DNA of 64,000 bases, from the NCBI RefSeq assembly GCF_003634705.1, contig NZ_RBWU01000007.1, positions 62,001 to 126,000 on the forward strand, read 5' to 3'. Of the stretch, positions 62,886 to 64,000 are shown piece by piece; position 1 is the stretch's first letter, and each line of letters starts with the position of its first letter. The DNA comes from Actinomadura pelletieri DSM 43383. Lineage in GTDB: Bacteria > Actinomycetota > Actinomycetes > Streptosporangiales > Streptosporangiaceae. Below the pieces are notes generated by a model, which was given only the letters and a program-made list of their open reading frames with translations, had not been told where the DNA came from and made no database searches. Both the position numbers and the translations under genes were made by a program.

Positions 62886-62978
62886 TCATTTTGAACCGGG
62901 AAGATCATGTAGAAGGGATCAGAAAGGTAAAAAGATAAAGTGTGGATGGTGGGTGGCGTCCCGGCGGCGGCTCGCGGG

Positions 62979-63005
62979 TTTACATGGCGTTCACATACGG
63001 GCAAC
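62979..63005 (+). promoter_or_regulatory. Possible GlnR box upstream of glnII
   Basis: TTTAC, TTCAC and GCAAC are spaced by six bases each (11-base period), matching the gTnAC-n6-GaAAC layout of the actinobacterial nitrogen regulator GlnR, although individual half-sites are imperfect. They end 59 bases before glnII, a known GlnR target in Streptomyces. Confidence 0.45.
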
Positions 63006-63064
63006 AGGTCCGAAATGCCCGGTTGGCAGGGTGTGGCGTGCCTGAGAAGCGTCTGAAGGGACCC

Positions 63065-64000
63065 ATGTTGAGCTACAAGGCCGAGTACATCTGGATCGAC
63101 GGCACCGAGCCGACCGCGCGGCTGCGGTCGAAGACGAGGATCCTGGCCGATGGCGCCGATCTTCCGGACTGGGGCTTCGACGGGTCCAGCACCAACCAGG
63201 CGCCCGGTGACCACTCCGACTGTGTGCTCAAGCCGGTGTTCACCTGCCCCGACCCGATCCGGGGCGGCGACTCCAAACTGGTGCTCTGCGAGGTCTACCT
63301 GGTGGACGGCACGCCCCACGAGACCAACTCGCGGGCGAAGCTCCGTCCGATCGCCGAACGGTACGCGGCGCAGGACTCCTGGTACGGGATCGAGCAGGAG
63401 TACACGTTTTTCAAGGACGGGCGTCCGCTCGGCTTCCCCGAGCGGGGCTACCCGGCCCCGCAGGGCTTCTACTACTGCGGTGTGGGCGCCGACGAGGTCT
63501 TCGGACGTGAGATCGTCGAACGGCACATGGACGCCTGCCTGGCCGCCGGGTTGAAGATCTCCGGCATCAACGCCGAGGTCATGCCGGGGCAGTGGGAGTT
63601 CCAGATCGGCCCGGCGGGCCCGGTCGAGGTCGCCGACCACATGTGGGTCGCCCGGTGGCTGCTCTACCGCATCGCCGAGGACTACGACGTGTCCGCCACG
63701 CTCGACCCGAAGCCGGTCGAGGGCGACTGGAACGGTGCGGGCGCCCACACGAACTTCTCGACCAAGGCCATGCGCGAGGGGTACGACGCGATCATCACGG
63801 CCTGCGAGGCGCTCGCCGAGAAGGCGCAGGAGCATGTCGCCGGGTACGGGGCCGACATCGAGCGGCGGCTGACCGGGATGCACGAGACGGCGCCCTGGAG
63901 CGAGTTCAGCTACGGCGTGTCCGACCGTGGCGCGTCGGTGCGGATCCCGTGGCAGGTCGAGGTGGAGAAGAAGGGCTACATCGAGGACCGTCGCCCGAAC
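63065..64000 (+). CDS. glnII: Glutamine synthetase type II (GSII), 3' end missing
   Basis: This enzyme joins ammonia and glutamate with ATP. The frame from ATG 63065 begins MLSYKAEYIWIDG and is open to the window edge, giving 312 residues of an expected 340 or so. Signatures: WGFDGSSTNQAPGDHSD, IEQEYTF, the ATP-site NAEVMPGQWEFQIGP, and DWNGAGAHTNFSTKAM. This eukaryote-like GSII is found in actinobacteria next to GlnA-type enzymes. GAAGGGA precedes the ATG. Regulation by GlnR is likely. Confidence 0.95.
   Translation, partial: MLSYKAEYIWIDGTEPTARLRSKTRILADGADLPDWGFDGSSTNQAPGDHSDCVLKPVFTCPDPIRGGDSKLVLCEVYLVDGTPHETNSRAKLRPIAERYAAQDSWYGIEQEYTFFKDGRPLGFPERGYPAPQGFYYCGVGADEVFGREIVERHMDACLAAGLKISGINAEVMPGQWEFQIGPAGPVEVADHMWVARWLLYRIAEDYDVSATLDPKPVEGDWNGAGAHTNFSTKAMREGYDAIITACEALAEKAQEHVAGYGADIERRLTGMHETAPWSEFSYGVSDRGASVRIPWQVEVEKKGYIEDRRPN

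Overview
The window is chromosomal DNA from a very GC-rich Gram-positive actinobacterium. GTG starts are frequent, codon third positions are almost all G or C, and many gene pairs overlap by four bases. The gene neighbourhoods point to a Streptosporangiales or Thermomonosporaceae-type organism such as Actinomadura. These neighbourhoods are DUF3145 next to fabF-acpP-fabH-fabD-fasR, a homodimeric aceE with DUF3052 and AhpE, a ParE/ParC pair separate from gyrase, and DUF5998 before a phosphodiesterase. The genus is an inference from gene order and recalled families, not a measured placement.

Layout. 0-9 kb: the 3' end of parE faces parC, followed by a methyltransferase, a TetR-controlled dehydrogenase and small unknown genes. 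9.6-12.2 kb: a methionine ABC importer (metNIQ). 12.3-17.3 kb: a tightly overlapping five-gene operon of the STM4015-STM4014-STM4013-STM4012-STM4011 type, with a leucine-rich protein, an ATP-grasp, a sulfatase-fold hydrolase and two radical SAM enzymes; its function is not known to me. 17.3-25.6 kb: a frameshifted DUF6745-like gene, a ThrE-type exporter, a RecQ helicase with a phosphoribosyltransferase-like tail, a LysR-like regulator and a GAF-SpoIIE phosphatase. 26.4-33.6 kb: a PfkB kinase diverging from a GNAT/acyl-CoA-synthetase fusion, then DUF5998, a phosphodiesterase and a double-rhodanese sulfurtransferase. 33.8-38.6 kb (minus strand): a subtilisin-like protease, a sigma factor, a 149-residue protein and a TPR-CHAT caspase-like protein, the last three overlapping by four bases.

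38.9-49.8 kb is core metabolism: DUF3145, the type II fatty acid synthase operon with its FasR regulator, a PHP phosphoesterase, a WYL regulator beside a VOC protein, and pyruvate dehydrogenase E1. 50-56.7 kb holds small conserved actinobacterial genes (DUF1918, YjbQ, DUF3052, AhpE, a zinc-ribbon protein, a saccharopine-dehydrogenase-like enzyme, PAC2, CBS, a geranylgeranyl reductase-like flavoprotein). 56.8-59.8 kb is a small NTF2 / AraC regulator / aldehyde dehydrogenase locus with shared upstream motifs. A tRNA-Val follows, bordered by about 1 kb of accessory-looking DNA, then DUF899, a secreted beta-helix protein and the 5' part of glnII.

Two modules stand out. One is the STM4011-4015 operon, placed directly behind a methionine importer that could feed its radical SAM enzymes. 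The other is the protease / sigma factor / CHAT module, whose parts resemble the TPR-CHAT, target and sigma factor logic of Craspase, but without CRISPR. A third theme is structural: intergenic spacers repeatedly contain decayed tandem duplications (about 30, 95-110, 110, 176-180, 180-190 and 200 bp), two of which copy the 3' ends of neighbouring genes.
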